Source: an uncultured Mailhella sp.
GTDB lineage: Bacteria > Desulfobacterota > Desulfovibrionia > Desulfovibrionales > Desulfovibrionaceae
Length of the DNA stretch: 53,101 bases
Direction: 5' to 3'
Assembly: GCF_944324615.1 (NCBI RefSeq)
Contig: NZ_CALUWY010000014.1
Span: forward strand, 1-53,101
Shown piece by piece: positions 43,059-51,685 of the stretch. Below the pieces are notes generated by a model. That model did not search any database and was not told where the DNA came from. It saw only the letters and a program-made list of their open reading frames with translations. Made by a program: the position numbers and the translations under genes. Position 1 is the first letter of the stretch. Each line of letters begins with the position of its first letter.

Positions 43059-43948
43059 GCTGGCCCACTCCTTTGCAACACAGAATACAGCAAAAAATGC
43101 TGTGGAGCAAGCGGCATTTTCGTAGAGATGCCGTATTCCGGCAAAGATATCGTTGCATAATTCACAAAAGAGAGGGCATACGGCATTTCTTATACGGGAA
43201 TCATCTCCCCTTATGCTGTTTTTTTATTGGCACTTTCCGGAAGAAGTGCAGAAGTAAAGGAATATTTCTGGAGAAAAGGCGTCTTCGACGTGTTTTCCGG
43301 TCTTCTCTGCTGCTTTTTTATGAAGAGGGCAGAAAAAACAGGCAAGATGCTGCGGTCGTTTTCTGGAGAGTCTCCCGGAAATTTTTCGGGAAGGCCCGGC
43401 GCAGAAAAGAGGCATGCCGAGGGCAGACCGGACCGGATGCGGAGGCATGGAAACGCGCACAGCCGCGCAGGTCTGCTGCACCGGAACCGGATACTGCAAT
43501 CATTAAAGTGATACTTGAAAAAACGGAAGCTCTGCGGAACAGAACCTGCAACGGGGGAGCCTGAAGGCTTGTTCCGCGGGCTTTCCGGCAAACGTATCTG
43601 CGGAATGTTGTTTTTTTTTCAGGGGCGGGGGGGGCTTTTCCGGCAGAGGCTGTGCAGGAGCGGCGTTTCTGCGCTTACCGGCGGCATGGGCGGAAAGTGC
43701 CGGGGCTTCGGTGCATTCGGGAGCCCTGGGCATGGCCGGGAGTCGGAATGTGCGAAAGGGGAAGGCCGTTACCTGCCGAAGGCTGGTGAATATCCGGTAT
43801 GGGGGCAGCCGGCGTGCCGGAAAAGCCGGGAACCGGCGGCATGAAAAAAGCGTTTTCCCTCACAGAAGAGGGCAGGCGGCGCGGCCCGGCAGTCTGGTTG
43901 CGGCGTCTTCCCCTGAACATCCGGCAGGGAAAGGCGCTTTTTAGTGCA
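43059..43948. other. Large gene-free stretch upstream of modB
   Basis: About 890 bases without a believable gene. The part nearest modB (43059-43230) is AT-richer and holds the inverted repeat described separately; from 43260 on it is GC-rich and frames are motif-free, Arg/Pro/Ser-rich. Possibly decayed sequence, but no parent gene is recognisable. Confidence 0.5.
43128..43186. promoter_or_regulatory. Inverted repeat upstream of modB, possible operator
   Basis: Perfect nine-base arms ATGCCGTAT (43128-43136) and ATACGGCAT (43178-43186), 41 bases apart, centred about 100 bases before modB. Two half-sites spaced roughly by helical turns could bind a regulator such as a ModE- or TunR-like protein; which one is not evident. 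Confidence 0.4.
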
Positions 43949-43979
43949 GAAAAAATCCCTTCCGGCGAACCGGAAGGGA
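43949..43979 (-). terminator. Terminator after the DUF4136-like lipoprotein gene
   Basis: TCCCTTCCGG / CCGGAAGGGA ten-base-pair stem with a CGAA loop; on the minus strand it is followed by TTTTTT, about 85 bases after the stop codon. Confidence 0.85.
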
Positions 43980-44063
43980 GGAAAAATACAGCAGGGTGGG
44001 AAGACTTCATGGGGCGGAAGGGGCATGTACCGGCATGTTCAGCCCCTGAAGGCAGGGCGCGGG

Positions 44064-44708
44064 TCAGAAGAGGCTGTCGTTCTGCAGGTCCGTGACCTCT
44101 ATTTCTCCCTCGCTGCCGAGAAACACGTCATAGCGCCTGAGGCCGTGGCTGCGGGTGCCTATGACGCGGGGCAGAACCTGCAGCATGCTGAAGAACAGGG
44201 TATGGAAGTCTTCGTCGGGAGCGGTGCAGCGCAGGGCCGTGCGCCATATCTGGCGGCCCTCCCTGCCGTCCTTGTCCAGCTCATAGGCTTCTATGAGCAG
44301 GTTGGCGGAATAGAGGGTGGTGCTGGTGACCACGGGTTCATCAACAAAGATATAATCCACATAGCTGTGTCTGCCGTAGCCCACCACCACGGGATGGGCG
44401 CGGGTGACGGTGCTCGTGTCGAGGTAGACGCGGGGGTCTTCCATCCACCAGCTGATGACGGCCTTGTTCTGCGCGTCGGAGTCCACCACCGTATAGCCCT
44501 TGGATTGGAAGGCCGGGGTGAGCTGGCGGGCGATGTCGCGGAACTGCAGGTCGGTGGGCTTCATCCCTTCATTGCCCGGCACAAGCACATAGCTTGAACC
44601 GGAAGGGGGGCGGTCGTCGATGAGAGAATCCACCGCGACATGATAGTGAGAGCCGCATCCGGCAAGCAGCAGAAAACAGAAAAGCAGCAGAAGGCGCGCA
44701 AAGGGCAT
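44064..44708 (-). CDS. Outer-membrane-type lipoprotein, DUF4136-like
   Basis: 214 residues. Signal with lipobox LAGC (Cys18; MPFARLLLLFCFLLLAGCG). The mature part (SSYVLVPGNEGMKPTDLQFRDIARQLTPAFQSKG, then HSYVDYIFVDEPVVTSTTLY and EAYELDKDGREGRQIWRTAL) resembles DUF4136 lipoproteins, whose function is unknown. A lipoprotein with a neutral residue after the Cys is likely sorted to the outer membrane. Monocistronic between two terminators. Confidence 0.82.
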   Translation of the reverse strand: MPFARLLLLFCFLLLAGCGSHYHVAVDSLIDDRPPSGSSYVLVPGNEGMKPTDLQFRDIARQLTPAFQSKGYTVVDSDAQNKAVISWWMEDPRVYLDTSTVTRAHPVVVGYGRHSYVDYIFVDEPVVTSTTLYSANLLIEAYELDKDGREGRQIWRTALRCTAPDEDFHTLFFSMLQVLPRVIGTRSHGLRRYDVFLGSEGEIEVTDLQNDSLF

Positions 44709-44746
44709 GGCATCCTCGCAAACGGGTAAGTGATGGTGCGGGAATA

Positions 44747-44776
44747 AAAAAAGGGTTACCGGAATCCGGTAACCCT
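44747..44776 (-). terminator. Terminator after tRNA-Arg
   Basis: GGGTTACCGG / CCGGTAACCC perfect ten-base-pair stem with a three-base loop; followed on the minus strand by TTTTTTTA. Eleven bases beyond the tRNA 3' end. Confidence 0.92.
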
Positions 44777-44787
44777 GCCATTCAAAT

Positions 44788-44863
44788 GGTGCGCCCGGCG
44801 CGAGTCGAACGCGCGACCTACAGCTCCGGAGGCTGTCGCTCTATCCAGCTGAGCCACGGGCGC
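44788..44863 (-). tRNA. tRNA-Arg, anticodon CCG
   Basis: 76 nucleotides on the minus strand with encoded CCA. Acceptor GCGCCCG pairs with CGGGCGC; anticodon stem-loop ACAGC-CTCCGGA-GCTGT gives CCG (reads CGG); T-arm GCGCG-TTCGACT-CGCGC. It lies 74 bases after the rho stop and just ahead of a strong terminator, perhaps co-transcribed with rho. Confidence 0.96.
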
Positions 44864-44937
44864 AAAGGGAAAAAGCCCTCATACGGAAGGCACTATGCCC
44901 TGCAACAGGCAGATTGTCAACGCTTTTTTCCGCCTTG

Positions 44938-46263
44938 TCAGCGGCCCATGCCGTTGAGGAAATCCTTGTTGCTCTTGGTGCCCTTCATCTTGTCCAGCAG
45001 AAATTCCATGCTGTCGATGGGAGACATGGGCGCGAGAATCTTGCGCAGTATCCATACCCGGTTGAGCACGTCTTCGCCGAGCAGCAGATCTTCCTTGCGG
45101 GTGCCGGTGCGGTTGATGTCGATGGCGGGGAACACGCGCTTGTCGGAAAGATGGCGGTCGAGGTAGATTTCGCAGTTGCCGGTGCCCTTGAACTCTTCAA
45201 AAATGACTTCGTCCATGCGGGAGCCGGTGTCGATGAGCGCCGTGGCAATGATGGTCAGCGAGCCGCCGCCTTCAATGTTGCGGGCCGCGCCGAAGAAGCG
45301 CTTGGGCCGCTGCAGGGCGTTGGCGTCGAGGCCGCCGGAAAGCACGCGGCCGCTGGAGGGGGTAACGGTGTTGTAGGCGCGGCCCAGGCGGGTGATGGAG
45401 TCGAGCAGAATGACCACGTCGCGCTTGCGTTCCACCAGGCGCTTGGCCTTTTCCAGCACCATTTCACAGACCTGCACATGGCGCTGCGGCGGTTCGTCGA
45501 AGGTGGAGCTCACCACTTCCGCATTCTTCACCGTGCGTTCCATGTCGGTCACTTCCTCGGGGCGTTCGTCCACGAGAAGAATGATGAGGTACACATCGGG
45601 ATAATTGGCGTTGATGGCGTTGGCGATGGTCTGCAGAAGGATGGTCTTGCCCGTGCGGGGCGGGGCCACGATGAGCGCGCGCTGCCCGCGGCCTATGGGC
45701 GACATGAGGTCGATGATGCGCGACGACATGTTCTTGGAATCCGTTTCCATGCAGAACTGCTGATCGGGATACACCGGGGTGAGGTTGTCGAACAGCACCA
45801 GATGGCGGGCGTTTTCCGGGGGCTCGAAGCCTATTTCATTGACGCGCACCAGAGCGAAATAGCGTTCCCCTTCCTTGGGAGGGCGGATCTGGCCGGAAAC
45901 GCAGTCGCCTTTGCGCAGATGGTAGCGGCGTATCTGCGAGGGGGAGACATAGACATCGTCCGGGCCGGGCATGTAGCTGCACAGCGGAGAACGAAGGAAG
46001 CCGTACCCGTCCGGCAGAATTTCCAGTACGCCGTCGCTGTGGATGACGCCGTTCTGGGAGGCGCAGGCCTGAAGCAGGGCGAAGATAAGCTCCTGCTTGC
46101 GCATGGAACTGGCGTTTTCCAGCTGATACTTTTCCGCCAGATCCATGAGATCCTGCATTTTGCGCGTCTTCAGTTCCGTAAGGTTGAGGACGCTTTCATC
46201 AAGAAGGGAAGGAGATTCTGCAGTTTCGGGCTCGACAGGAGCTTTACGTTTCCGTATGGGCAT
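44938..46263 (-). CDS. rho: Transcription termination factor Rho
   Basis: 441 residues from the ATG at 46263. The Rho N-terminal RNA-binding domain ([19 protein letters not shown], then GYGFLRS) precedes the hexameric ATPase: Walker [13 protein letters not shown], Walker B region [17 protein letters not shown]-loop and R-loop [13 protein letters not shown] and [20 protein letters not shown]. Full length for the family, with no insertion. Acts in the cytoplasm to release stalled or untranslated transcripts. Confidence 0.97.
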   Translation of the reverse strand: MPIRKRKAPVEPETAESPSLLDESVLNLTELKTRKMQDLMDLAEKYQLENASSMRKQELIFALLQACASQNGVIHSDGVLEILPDGYGFLRSPLCSYMPGPDDVYVSPSQIRRYHLRKGDCVSGQIRPPKEGERYFALVRVNEIGFEPPENARHLVLFDNLTPVYPDQQFCMETDSKNMSSRIIDLMSPIGRGQRALIVAPPRTGKTILLQTIANAINANYPDVYLIILLVDERPEEVTDMERTVKNAEVVSSTFDEPPQRHVQVCEMVLEKAKRLVERKRDVVILLDSITRLGRAYNTVTPSSGRVLSGGLDANALQRPKRFFGAARNIEGGGSLTIIATALIDTGSRMDEVIFEEFKGTGNCEIYLDRHLSDKRVFPAIDINRTGTRKEDLLLGEDVLNRVWILRKILAPMSPIDSMEFLLDKMKGTKSNKDFLNGMGR

Positions 46264-46343
46264 AGAGATACCACCGGGAATGAAGGGAAGGAAAAGACAT
46301 ATCGCACCGAACGGTGCGAACACAGAAAGGAAAGAAGAGTGGG

Positions 46344-46361
46344 GAACCCCCGCAGAAGTGC
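46344..46361 (-). terminator. Small hairpin downstream of pth
   Basis: CCCGCA-GAAG-TGCGGG hairpin between pth and rho without a T-run; may be an attenuating structure in the rho leader rather than a terminator. Confidence 0.3.
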
Positions 46362-46419
46362 GGGCGTGGAAAAACTATAGATGTTTTTTCCGTCATTGGC
46401 AAGCCCCGGAGGGCATGCG

Positions 46420-47022
46420 CTATTTTCTGCGGGTGTTGGCCACGTTGATGGCGCGTTCCGGCCCGTCGATGGTAAAGCGCAGTATGGCGTCGACTACATG
46501 GGGGAAGGTCTGTTCCATGATTTCCTGTTCCGGCCCGAAAAAGCGGCCGAGCACCCAGGAAATGACCTGCTCTTTGTCCTGCGGCTTGCCGATGCCCACG
46601 CGCAGGCGGTAGAAATCGGGCGTGCCGAGGCGCTGCTGTATGGACTTGATGCCGTTGTGGCCTGCCGCGCTTCCCCCTTTCTTGAGCTTCATCCGGCCCG
46701 GTTCGAGGTCGAGTTCGTCGTGCACCACGAGCAGCTGCTCGGGCTTGAGCTTGTACCATGCCATAAGCGGCTGCACGGCGTCGCCGCTCAGGTTCATGAA
46801 GGTCTGCGGTTCGGCCACAAGCCAGACGCCGCCGTGCGGAATCTGGATGCGCCAGAGCAGCGCGTTGAACCTGGAGCCGGAAAGCTGTTCCGGCGCGCGG
46901 CCGTTGCCGCGTTCCACTTCTTCCAGAAGCGCCTGTGCCGCCATGAAGCCGATGTTGTGGCGCGTGCCTCTGTACTGAGGCCCCGGGTTGCCGAGGCCGA
47001 CGATGAGTCCGTTGAGATCCAT
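46420..47022 (-). CDS. pth: Peptidyl-tRNA hydrolase
   Basis: 200 residues from the ATG at 47022. Catalytic set visible: LIVGLGNPGPQYRGTRHNIGF (Asn12, His22), TFMNLSG (Asn76), VVHDELDL (Asp101) and GHNGIKS (Asn122). It frees tRNA from peptidyl-tRNA that dropped off ribosomes. Upstream of rho by 156 bases on the same strand, divergent from prmA. The longer frame to 47187 overlaps the intergenic promoter area and has no good start signal. Confidence 0.97.
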   Translation of the reverse strand: MDLNGLIVGLGNPGPQYRGTRHNIGFMAAQALLEEVERGNGRAPEQLSGSRFNALLWRIQIPHGGVWLVAEPQTFMNLSGDAVQPLMAWYKLKPEQLLVVHDELDLEPGRMKLKKGGSAAGHNGIKSIQQRLGTPDFYRLRVGIGKPQDKEQVISWVLGRFFGPEQEIMEQTFPHVVDAILRFTIDGPERAINVANTRRK

Positions 47023-47207
47023 GTGCGTTCCGATGGGTAAGGGCCCATTCCGATAAGGAAAAAAACAGAAGAAAGGTATGTCGGGGAGGAAGGGCCGTGT
47101 CGTGCCGAATGTGCGGCAGAGCACGCCCGCTGTCAAGCCCTTCTTGGCAAGCGTTCCCTCTGGTGATAAAGCAGAATCTTCACCCAAGAAAAACGCGGGA
47201 GTTTGTC

Positions 47208-48110
47208 ATGCCGCAGTTGTACCGTTTGAATATTGTTGTTTCCGAAGACGATTTCCCCCTGGCGCAGGCCCTGGCCTCCCAGAGCGCCGAAGCAGGCTGG
47301 GAGGAGGAATCCCTGCCTTCCGGGGAAATGCTGCTGCGCGTCACCTCCGAAAAGGAAGAAGACTGCGCAGACCTTGCCGAAAAACTGGCCGCCTATGTGC
47401 CGGAAGCTTCCCTGAGCAGGGAAGTGCTCCCCGACAGAGACTGGAACGCGGGCTGGCGCAGTTATTTCACGCCGGTGGAAGCCGGAGATTTTCTCATTCT
47501 TCCGCCGTGGATGAAGGATGAGGACGCCGGGAGCCGCATTCCCGTCATCATCGAACCGAAATCCGCCTTCGGCACCGGGCATCACCCCACAACCACCATG
47601 TGCCTTGAGGCCATGAGCCGCCTGCATGATGCAGGAGCGCTGAAGGCCGGGCAGAACTTCCTTGATATGGGCACGGGTACGGGCATTCTCGGCATAGGCT
47701 GTGTGAAGATGGGCCTTTCCGGTTTCGGCGCCGACATCGACCCTCTTTCCATCGACAATGCCCGGGAAAACTGTGCCATGAACGGCATTCATGAAGGCTT
47801 CGAGATCCGCGAAGGGAGTGTGGAGCTGGTGCAGGGGCAGAGCTTTGACGTGGTCATCGCCAATATTCTCGCCGGACCGCTCCGGGAAATGGCCCCCGCC
47901 CTGATTCCGCTGGTGAAGCCCGGCGGCTGCCTCATCCTTTCCGGTTTTCTGGCGGTGCAGGTGCCCGGCATGCTGGAGGCCTACGCCTCCATGGGCGAAC
48001 CGGAGCAGCTTCGCATGCCTTCTCCCGCCACGGATCCCACGCGTTCCGCCCATGCCGGAGACCCGGAGGCCGACGACTGGGTGTGCTTCTTCTGGCCGCG
48101 CGTGAAGTAG
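47208..48110 (+). CDS. prmA: Ribosomal protein L11 methyltransferase
   Basis: 300 residues from the ATG at 47208 (GGGAG upstream). N-terminal substrate-recognition domain (MPQLYRLNIVVSEDDF) and class I methyltransferase core: SAFGTGHHPTTTMCLEAM, FLDMGTGTGILGIG, GADIDPLSIDNARENC and the catalytic-region VVIANILAGPL. Tri-methylates lysines and the N-terminus of ribosomal protein L11 in the cytoplasm. Monocistronic with its own terminator. Confidence 0.95.
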   Translation: MPQLYRLNIVVSEDDFPLAQALASQSAEAGWEEESLPSGEMLLRVTSEKEEDCADLAEKLAAYVPEASLSREVLPDRDWNAGWRSYFTPVEAGDFLILPPWMKDEDAGSRIPVIIEPKSAFGTGHHPTTTMCLEAMSRLHDAGALKAGQNFLDMGTGTGILGIGCVKMGLSGFGADIDPLSIDNARENCAMNGIHEGFEIREGSVELVQGQSFDVVIANILAGPLREMAPALIPLVKPGGCLILSGFLAVQVPGMLEAYASMGEPEQLRMPSPATDPTRSAHAGDPEADDWVCFFWPRVK

Positions 48111-48129
48111 TTTTTTCATCCGCCTCTGA

Positions 48130-48160
48130 GCCGTCCGGTGTGTGCCGGGCGGCTTTTTTG
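48130..48160 (+). terminator. Terminator after prmA
   Basis: GCCGTCCGG / CCGGGCGGC stem with a short loop followed by TTTTTTG, 20 bases after the prmA stop. Confidence 0.9.
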
Positions 48161-48428
48161 TTTTTAAATCCGGGAAGTTGCCATGAAGGAAGGCCCGCAG
48201 GAGATGCTGCAACAAATTCGATGGCCGCGCCGTGCAGAATACAGGCAGTTTCTCTGAAAACGTACTCTGCAAAATGTGAGGTATATATTAAAACATGCGG
48301 ATGATATTAAAATATATATGACATGTACAAATCGCTTTTAATAAGTATATCAATGCGTTTTCATAAAGATTTTTCCTGGCTTTCAACAGGCTTTTCCTCA
48401 TGGAACAGGAAAAATAAAAAGCTGTACC

Positions 48429-48670
48429 ATGAAGAAGGCGTTTGAGGAATATCTGATAAAGAACGGATACCGTCAGGTGACCGGAAGCGGCAATCCCGGT
48501 ACCGTGTATGATGACTGCCGCAGAGTGGACAGGGTGGCGAAGAAGGAAAATCTCACCTGGGGAGAACTGGCGGAGAAGATTGATGACATGCTGCCATGCC
48601 ATGATGAGGGGGTAAGCAGGAGACGGGAAGAAAATCCCATGGGGCCGTCATCAACGCCCTGAGAAGAGGT
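48429..48670 (+). pseudogene. Frameshifted small gene of unknown function
   Basis: First frame: MKKAFEEYLIKNGYRQVTG ... TVYDDCRRVDRVAKKENLTW ... GELAEKIDDMLPCHDEG. Just after a run of five G (48608-48612) the expected continuation is in the +1 frame: GKQETGRKSHGAVINALRR. From memory, small proteins of about 90 residues with a YD-x-GG-x(5)-G-x-KSH-x-AVINALKRF tail are common in gut anaerobes, so this looks like one such gene with one G missing. The extension beyond ALRR is unlike the family (no RF), so decay is not limited to the shift. The surrounding 48260-48600 is AT-rich. A sequencing error or slippage at the G-run is also possible. Confidence 0.6.
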
Positions 48671-49009
48671 TCAGCGTGCGCGGAACATGCGGCATGGCGT
48701 CCCGCGGGGCGTGATGTCCCGTTTCAGGGTGCGCCCGGAACGGTCGCATAAGAGTTTTCCGGCAGTTCCGGCTATGCCGGCAGAGGGGCAGAATATCCGG
48801 CATGCTATATGGGGTACGGGGGACGCCGCGCCGTCGGATGTCGTGAGGAAAAAGGAGTCGTTCCGCGCCGCAGAGCGTTCCGGGTGTGGGAAAAAGGCAT
48901 GATCCGGCTTTCGGGGGCATGCAACGATGCGGGCCGCCGCAGGTGGGCGTAAGGAGAGCGGCCGATGCGCTTTTGGTGAGGCGCGCACGAAGGACGAGGC
49001 GCGGGGGAC
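48671..49009. other. Gene-free spacer between the pseudogene and radA
   Basis: About 340 GC-rich bases with motif-free short frames only. No terminator is obvious for radA. Confidence 0.5.
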
Positions 49010-50371
49010 TCAGCTGTTTTTTGCGTCCTTGCGGAAAAGGATGCGCTGCAGATCGGCCACGGTGGCGATACCCCGGCTTTTGGTGTTTTCCGGGCAGAGT
49101 ATGGGGGAGTAGCCGAGGCGCAGGGCCTGCTTCATGCGGATATCCTGACCGGAAACGGGGCGCACCTGACCGTTGAGGTCCACTTCACCCCAGAGCACGC
49201 AGCGTTCGGGAAGGGGAATGTCGTAAAAGGAGGAGAGCAGGGCGGCCACCAGCGCAAGGTCCAGCCCCGGTTCCTGCAGGCGCATGCCGCCGCCCACCTT
49301 GGCATAGATGTCCACCTGACCGAAGTTGAGGTGCAGGCGCTTTTCCAGCACGGCAAGCAGAAGATGAAGGCGGTTGACATCGAAGCCGAGACCCGTGCGG
49401 CGCGGGATGGAAAGATAGCTTCTGGCGGCAAGCGCCTGTATTTCCACGGCAAAGGGGCGCTGTCCGTCCACGGCCATGACCACGGCAGTGCCGCTCAGCG
49501 AGGTGTCGCGCGCACCGAGAAAGAAGGTGGAGGGGTCTTCCACAAGTTCCAGTCCCTTGCGGACCATACGGAAGATGAGAAGTTCCTGATTGGGGCCGAA
49601 ACGGTTTTTCAGCACCCTCAGCATGCGGAACATTTCCCGGCGGTCGCCTTCCAGAGAAATGACGGTATCCACCAGATGTTCCAGAAGTCGCGGCCCGGCC
49701 AGAGTGCCGTCCTTGGTGACATGCCCCACCAGAACCAGCGTGGTGTCGGCCCTGCGGCAGCGTTCCACCAGTTCCGTAGCCACGGCCCGCACCTGGCTCA
49801 CGTTGCCGGGCAGTCCTTCGGCATTGTCGGAAGCAAGAGTCTGCACGGAGTCCACGATAAGCAGCGCGGGCGCGCTTCCCGGGGTATCGAGCACGGGAAA
49901 AAGGTCTTCCACCCGGCTGGTGGCCAGGGCAAGCAGAGAATCGTGCAGCACGCCGAGGCGTTCGGCCCGGCTTCGTATCTGCGGAAGCGATTCTTCCCCG
50001 CTGGCGTAAAGAACGGTTTTTCCCTCCCGGGCCACGGCGCCGGCAAGCTGCAGCAGCAGCGTGGATTTGCCTATGCCCGGTTCCCCGCCCACCAGAATGG
50101 CGGCTCCGGGAACAAAGCCGCGCCCCAGAATGCGGTCGAGGGCTTCAAGACCCGTGCCGAAGGCCGCATGATCGCTGCCTTCGACATGGGCAAGGGGCTG
50201 TATGCGCCCCGCCGCGCGGCCCTCCGCAGGCAGGGGCCTGCCTGCGGAAGACGGCGCAAGGCGCGTAAGTTCAAGAGTGTTCCACTCCTGGCACTTCGGG
50301 CACTGGCCCCGCCACTGGGCGCTCTGCGCGCCGCAGGCCCGGCAGATGTAGACTTCCCGAAGTTTCGCCAT
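49010..50371 (-). CDS. radA: DNA repair protein RadA (Sms)
   Basis: 453 residues. N-terminal four-Cys zinc finger (C10, C13, C24, C27 in YICRACGAQSAQWRGQCPKC), Walker A GGEPGIGKSTLL, the RadA signature KNRFGPNQE and a Lon-like C-terminal domain (GGGMRLQEPGLDLALVAALL). A RecA-like hexameric helicase promoting branch migration in recombination. It starts six bases after the rpiB stop, so the two are probably co-transcribed with the genes upstream. Confidence 0.96.
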   Translation of the reverse strand: MAKLREVYICRACGAQSAQWRGQCPKCQEWNTLELTRLAPSSAGRPLPAEGRAAGRIQPLAHVEGSDHAAFGTGLEALDRILGRGFVPGAAILVGGEPGIGKSTLLLQLAGAVAREGKTVLYASGEESLPQIRSRAERLGVLHDSLLALATSRVEDLFPVLDTPGSAPALLIVDSVQTLASDNAEGLPGNVSQVRAVATELVERCRRADTTLVLVGHVTKDGTLAGPRLLEHLVDTVISLEGDRREMFRMLRVLKNRFGPNQELLIFRMVRKGLELVEDPSTFFLGARDTSLSGTAVVMAVDGQRPFAVEIQALAARSYLSIPRRTGLGFDVNRLHLLLAVLEKRLHLNFGQVDIYAKVGGGMRLQEPGLDLALVAALLSSFYDIPLPERCVLWGEVDLNGQVRPVSGQDIRMKQALRLGYSPILCPENTKSRGIATVADLQRILFRKDAKNS

Positions 50372-50377
50372 GGAAGA

Positions 50378-50809
50378 TTACTTGTTGAAGAGGTTGATGC
50401 GGCGCAGGTGGCGGCCGCCTTCAAAAGGCGTGCTGAGGAAGACATCCACCATGCTGGCGGCGATGCCCTGACCGGAAACACGCTCGCCGAGGCAGATGAC
50501 GTTGGCGTTGTTGTGGGCGCGGGCGAAGGTGGCGTGGAATTCGCTGGTGCACAGCGCCGCCCGTATGCCGGGGACGCGGTTGGCGGCCATGCTCATGCCT
50601 ATGCCCGTTCCGCATACCAGAACGCCGAAGGCGCTTTCATCCTTGAGAACGGCATCCGTGACGGCCTGGGCCTTCAGCGGATAATCGCAGCTCGCGGGAT
50701 CGGAGGGGCCGAGATCGTGCACGTCGTGCCCCTGATCCTTCAGGTGACGCACAAGAAAGGTTTTAAGGTTGAAGCCCCCGTGATCGGACGCGATGTAAAT
50801 GGTGCTCAT
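50378..50809 (-). CDS. rpiB: Ribose-5-phosphate isomerase B
   Basis: 143 residues. SDHGG (8-12), the catalytic Cys66 in VCGTGIGMSMAANRVPGIRAA and HNNANVICLG are the LacAB/RpiB active-site motifs. Interconverts ribose 5-phosphate and ribulose 5-phosphate. In the same leftward unit as the TPR protein, lipoprotein and radA. Confidence 0.95.
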   Translation of the reverse strand: MSTIYIASDHGGFNLKTFLVRHLKDQGHDVHDLGPSDPASCDYPLKAQAVTDAVLKDESAFGVLVCGTGIGMSMAANRVPGIRAALCTSEFHATFARAHNNANVICLGERVSGQGIAASMVDVFLSTPFEGGRHLRRINLFNK

Positions 50810-50830
50810 GACTTTCTCCAGTGACGCTTG

Positions 50831-51685
50831 TTATTGGTCCAGCGAGTACACGGCAACATTCTGCGGCACGTCGAGCTTCATGCTCAGATCGGGAAGCGTG
50901 TCGGCATTCCGCCGTTCCTTGACAAGGAGCACCATGCGCAGGGTTTCTTCGCCGTTGTCCATGGTTCCGTCCAGCTTGTGGGGCAGGCCGTCGTCGCCGT
51001 AGGCGATGTTCAGCGTCCAGCGACCATCCATGCTCCAGCGGACGGGAAGGGCTTCGGCGTTCAGCTCCAGCTCACAGGTGCGGCCTTCGCTCAGGTAGCG
51101 GTAGACGATGTTGCCGTCGTTCCCGCTGAGGTATCGCTCCGGAGCCGGAACGTCAAGAGCGGACATGTAGCGTCCCGCGAGAAAGTCGTTGAGTCTGTTC
51201 ATGGAAAAAGGCAGGGGCAGGCCCATGAGGCGGCGCAGATTTTCCGTGGATTCCATGCCGGTATAGGCCTTCTGATCGCGGGGAAGCACCACGAGCATGC
51301 GCCCGTTGTCGAAAAGGGCCTTGGCCACGGTGGCGCCCACCCCGGCATTGACCTCAAGGAGTATGGCTCTGGTGTCGCCCGGCATGTCCGGGTCGAAATC
51401 CGCCGCATCCAGTCCCGCCGGGCCGTGGCCGTCCTTCATGCCGGAATCGTCGGCATCACTGCGGGACCAGAGCAGATAGGTGACGCGCCGGGTGTCGTTT
51501 TCCGGGCCGAAGCGCAGGCTCCCGGAAAGCACCTTGTATTCCGCAGGCTGCGAGGAGCGCTGCACAAAGCTCTGCCAGAGGTTGCCGGCATCGCTTTCCG
51601 AGGAGAGCATCTGCCCTTTGGGGGCACAGGCGCCGAGAAGGGCCGAGAGAACGAGACAGGCAAGGGGAAGAAGAATTTTTTTCAT
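50831..51685 (-). CDS. Lipoprotein, possibly LolA/LolB-like
   Basis: 284 residues. Signal with lipobox LGAC (Cys20). The ATG overlaps the TPR gene stop as TGATG. The mature protein is a beta-rich sequence (EYKVLSGSLRFGPENDTRRVTYLLWSR, EVNAGVGATVAKALFDNGRM, FSMNRLNDFLAGRY, GNIVYRYLSEGRTCELELNA, RWTLNIAYGD) that recalls the LolA/LolB lipid-binding fold; this is a pattern impression, not proof. Acts at the periplasmic side of a membrane. Confidence 0.8.
   Translation of the reverse strand: MKKILLPLACLVLSALLGACAPKGQMLSSESDAGNLWQSFVQRSSQPAEYKVLSGSLRFGPENDTRRVTYLLWSRSDADDSGMKDGHGPAGLDAADFDPDMPGDTRAILLEVNAGVGATVAKALFDNGRMLVVLPRDQKAYTGMESTENLRRLMGLPLPFSMNRLNDFLAGRYMSALDVPAPERYLSGNDGNIVYRYLSEGRTCELELNAEALPVRWSMDGRWTLNIAYGDDGLPHKLDGTMDNGEETLRMVLLVKERRNADTLPDLSMKLDVPQNVAVYSLDQ

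Noticed and set aside
43073..43564. Plus-strand frame of 163 codons upstream of modB
   Set aside because: Covers the modB promoter and inverted repeat; the translation is low complexity and basic with no motif.
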